A DNA stretch of 13,533 bases from an uncultured Oscillospiraceae bacterium (GTDB lineage Bacteria; Bacillota; Clostridia; Oscillospirales; Oscillospiraceae): positions 1 through 13,533 of the forward strand of contig CANQUO010000041.1 of NCBI GenBank assembly GCA_947627085.1. Direction: 5' to 3'. A model generated the notes under the pieces. It did not search any database, was not told the DNA's origin, and worked only from the letters and a program-made list of their open reading frames with translations. The position numbers and the translations under genes are program-made. Of this stretch, positions 12,054-13,533 are shown in pieces (the first letter of the stretch is position 1; each line of letters opens with the position of its first letter).

Positions 12054-13533
12054 ATGTGCGGTATCGCGGGGCAGGTGGGCGGGGACGTCCGTCCGCTTCT
12101 GCCCGTATTTGAAAAGATGAAAAATGTCTTATCCCGCCGGGGGCCCGACGATAACGGCACGGCGGTATTTGAAAGCGCCGTGCTTGTCCACGCCCGCCTT
12201 TCGGTGATGGACCCGGAAAACGGCCGTCAGCCCATGAAATTTTGCGGCTGCACCATAGTATACAACGGCGAAATCTACAACACGCCGGAGCTTAAGGCGG
12301 AGCTTATATCTCTCGGCCACGAATTTGCGACCCGCTCCGACACCGAGGTCCTGCTACACGCCTACGCCCAGTGGGGGGATAAGTGCGTGGAGCGTTTAAA
12401 CGGCATCTACGCCTTCGCGGTGTGGGACGAGGGCTCCCGGCGGCTCTTCATCGCCCGGGACAGGATGGGGGTAAAGCCCCTTTTCTACGCCGAGAGGAAC
12501 GGGGCGCTCATCTTCGCCTCGGAGCTCAAGGCGCTTCTCTGCCACCCGGATATAAAACCGGAGCTCGACCGGGAGGGCTTGGCCCAGGTCATGCTCTTAG
12601 GTCCGGGCCGGGTGCCGGGGAGCGGCGTATTCCGGGACGTGCGGGAGCTCCTGCCCGGTCAGTGCGGGTACTTTGACCCGGAGACGGGAAAGCTCACCCT
12701 CCGCCGGTACTGGCGGCTTGAGGACAAGGAAAACCGGGACAGCTTTGAGGAGGCTACGGAGAAGGTCCGGTACCTGGTCCTTGACGCCATCCGCCGCCAG
12801 CTCGTCTCCGACGTGCCCGTGGGGACCTTCCTCTCGGGAGGGCTCGACTCCTCCCTCATATCCTCCGTGGCCTACGAGTATTTCAAAGAGCGCGGCGAGA
12901 CCCTTCGCACCTTCTCGGTGGATTACTTAAATAACGCGAAATACTTCAAAAAGAGCAAATTCCAGCCCACCTCGGACCCGGAGTTCATAATGGCCATGCG
13001 GGAGTATCTCCCCGGGGAGCACAAGCTCGTGACGCTGGACTCACCGGAGCTGGTATCGGCCCTATATGAGGCCGTGGAGGCCCGGGACCTTCCGGGGATG
13101 GCGGACGTGGACTCCTCGCTACTCCTTTTCTGCCGGGAGATAAAAAATGAGGCCACCGTGGCGGTCTCCGGCGAGTGCGCCGACGAGATATTCGGGGGCT
13201 ACCCCTGGTACCGGGACCCCACCGTACGGGAGCGCGAGGGCTTCCCCTGGGCCCAGTCCACCCTCTGGCGGGCGGGCTTTTTAAAGGACGGGGTCCTGGG
13301 CGGCATCGACCCCAAGGATTACGTGGACTATTATTACCGCAGGACATGCGATGAGTCCTCGATCCTTCCGGGCACGCCGCCGCTGGAAAAACGGATGAAG
13401 GAGATGATGAACTTAAATGTGGACTGGTTCATGCAGACGCTCCTTGACCGCAAAGACCGGATGAGCATGTGGAGCTCTTTGGAGGTCCGGGTGCCCTTCT
13501 GCGACCACCGGATAGCCCAGTATCTCTACACCG
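12054..13533 (+). CDS. asnB: Asparagine synthase (glutamine-hydrolysing), 3' end outside window
   Basis: Makes asparagine from aspartate, glutamine and ATP. The frame runs open from ATG 12054 to the window end (493 codons of an expected ~600+). The N-terminal glutaminase domain starts MCGIAG with nucleophile Cys2, followed by LSRRGPDD, NGEIYN and GIYAFAVWD. The synthetase domain has the PPi loop SGGLDSS (261-267), FSVDY, VSGECADEIFGGY, LDRKDRMSM and EVRVPFCDH. AGGAGGT lies 6 nt upstream of the ATG. Only the C-terminal end is missing. It is separated from the aromatic operon by a terminator and is probably a different transcription unit or read-through gene. Confidence 0.96.
   Translation, partial: MCGIAGQVGGDVRPLLPVFEKMKNVLSRRGPDDNGTAVFESAVLVHARLSVMDPENGRQPMKFCGCTIVYNGEIYNTPELKAELISLGHEFATRSDTEVLLHAYAQWGDKCVERLNGIYAFAVWDEGSRRLFIARDRMGVKPLFYAERNGALIFASELKALLCHPDIKPELDREGLAQVMLLGPGRVPGSGVFRDVRELLPGQCGYFDPETGKLTLRRYWRLEDKENRDSFEEATEKVRYLVLDAIRRQLVSDVPVGTFLSGGLDSSLISSVAYEYFKERGETLRTFSVDYLNNAKYFKKSKFQPTSDPEFIMAMREYLPGEHKLVTLDSPELVSALYEAVEARDLPGMADVDSSLLLFCREIKNEATVAVSGECADEIFGGYPWYRDPTVREREGFPWAQSTLWRAGFLKDGVLGGIDPKDYVDYYYRRTCDESSILPGTPPLEKRMKEMMNLNVDWFMQTLLDRKDRMSMWSSLEVRVPFCDHRIAQYLYT

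Overview
The window looks like a GC-rich, low-repeat stretch of a Firmicutes (Clostridia) chromosome, most like the Oscillospiraceae/Ruminococcaceae gut group. This is an inference from protein character, strong AGGAGG-type ribosome binding sites, sigma-A type TTGACA/TATAAT promoters, an SLH-domain surface protein, and GC-rich palindromic intergenic repeats of a kind I associate with that group. No phage, IS element, CRISPR array, tRNA or rRNA was seen.

Layout: (1) 1-1395 is the 3' part of carB. Its MGS domain continues without a break into a complete diaminopimelate-epimerase-like (DapF) domain in which both catalytic cysteines and several substrate-binding residues are replaced. (2) 1396-1925 holds palindromes and a compact two-strand unit: a GTG-started 31-residue membrane peptide on the minus strand with its own promoter, opposed by a plus-strand promoter and terminator that would produce an RNA fully antisense to it. 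(3) 1968-2201 is the promoter and leader of the aromatic operon, with a 24-residue leader peptide rich in Phe and Tyr followed by mutually exclusive antiterminator and terminator hairpins: a ribosome-mediated attenuator. (4) 2202-10352 is a tightly packed operon, aroF-tyrA-aroB-aroA-aroC-pheA-aroE/K-aroQ. It encodes all seven steps from PEP plus erythrose-4-phosphate to chorismate and the branches to prephenate, phenylpyruvate and hydroxyphenylpyruvate. Shikimate dehydrogenase and shikimate kinase are fused. Only the aroF-tyrA gap is long, and it carries two tandem 67-bp repeats. (5) 10376-11968 is a secreted CAP-domain protein with three SLH repeats, 23 bp after aroQ. (6) A strong intrinsic terminator at 12007-12039 precedes asnB (from 12054, running off the window) by only 14 bp.

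How it works together: the leader peptide reads the supply of charged Phe/Tyr tRNA and sets transcription of the operon. Inside the operon, the ferredoxin-like N-terminal domain of the DAHP synthase and the ACT domain of PheA probably give feedback inhibition, whereas TyrA lacks an ACT domain. The most unusual features are the catalytically dead DapF domain on CarB, the Phe/Tyr attenuator, the antisense small-peptide unit, and a perfect intrinsic-terminator-like hairpin inside the aroA coding sequence.
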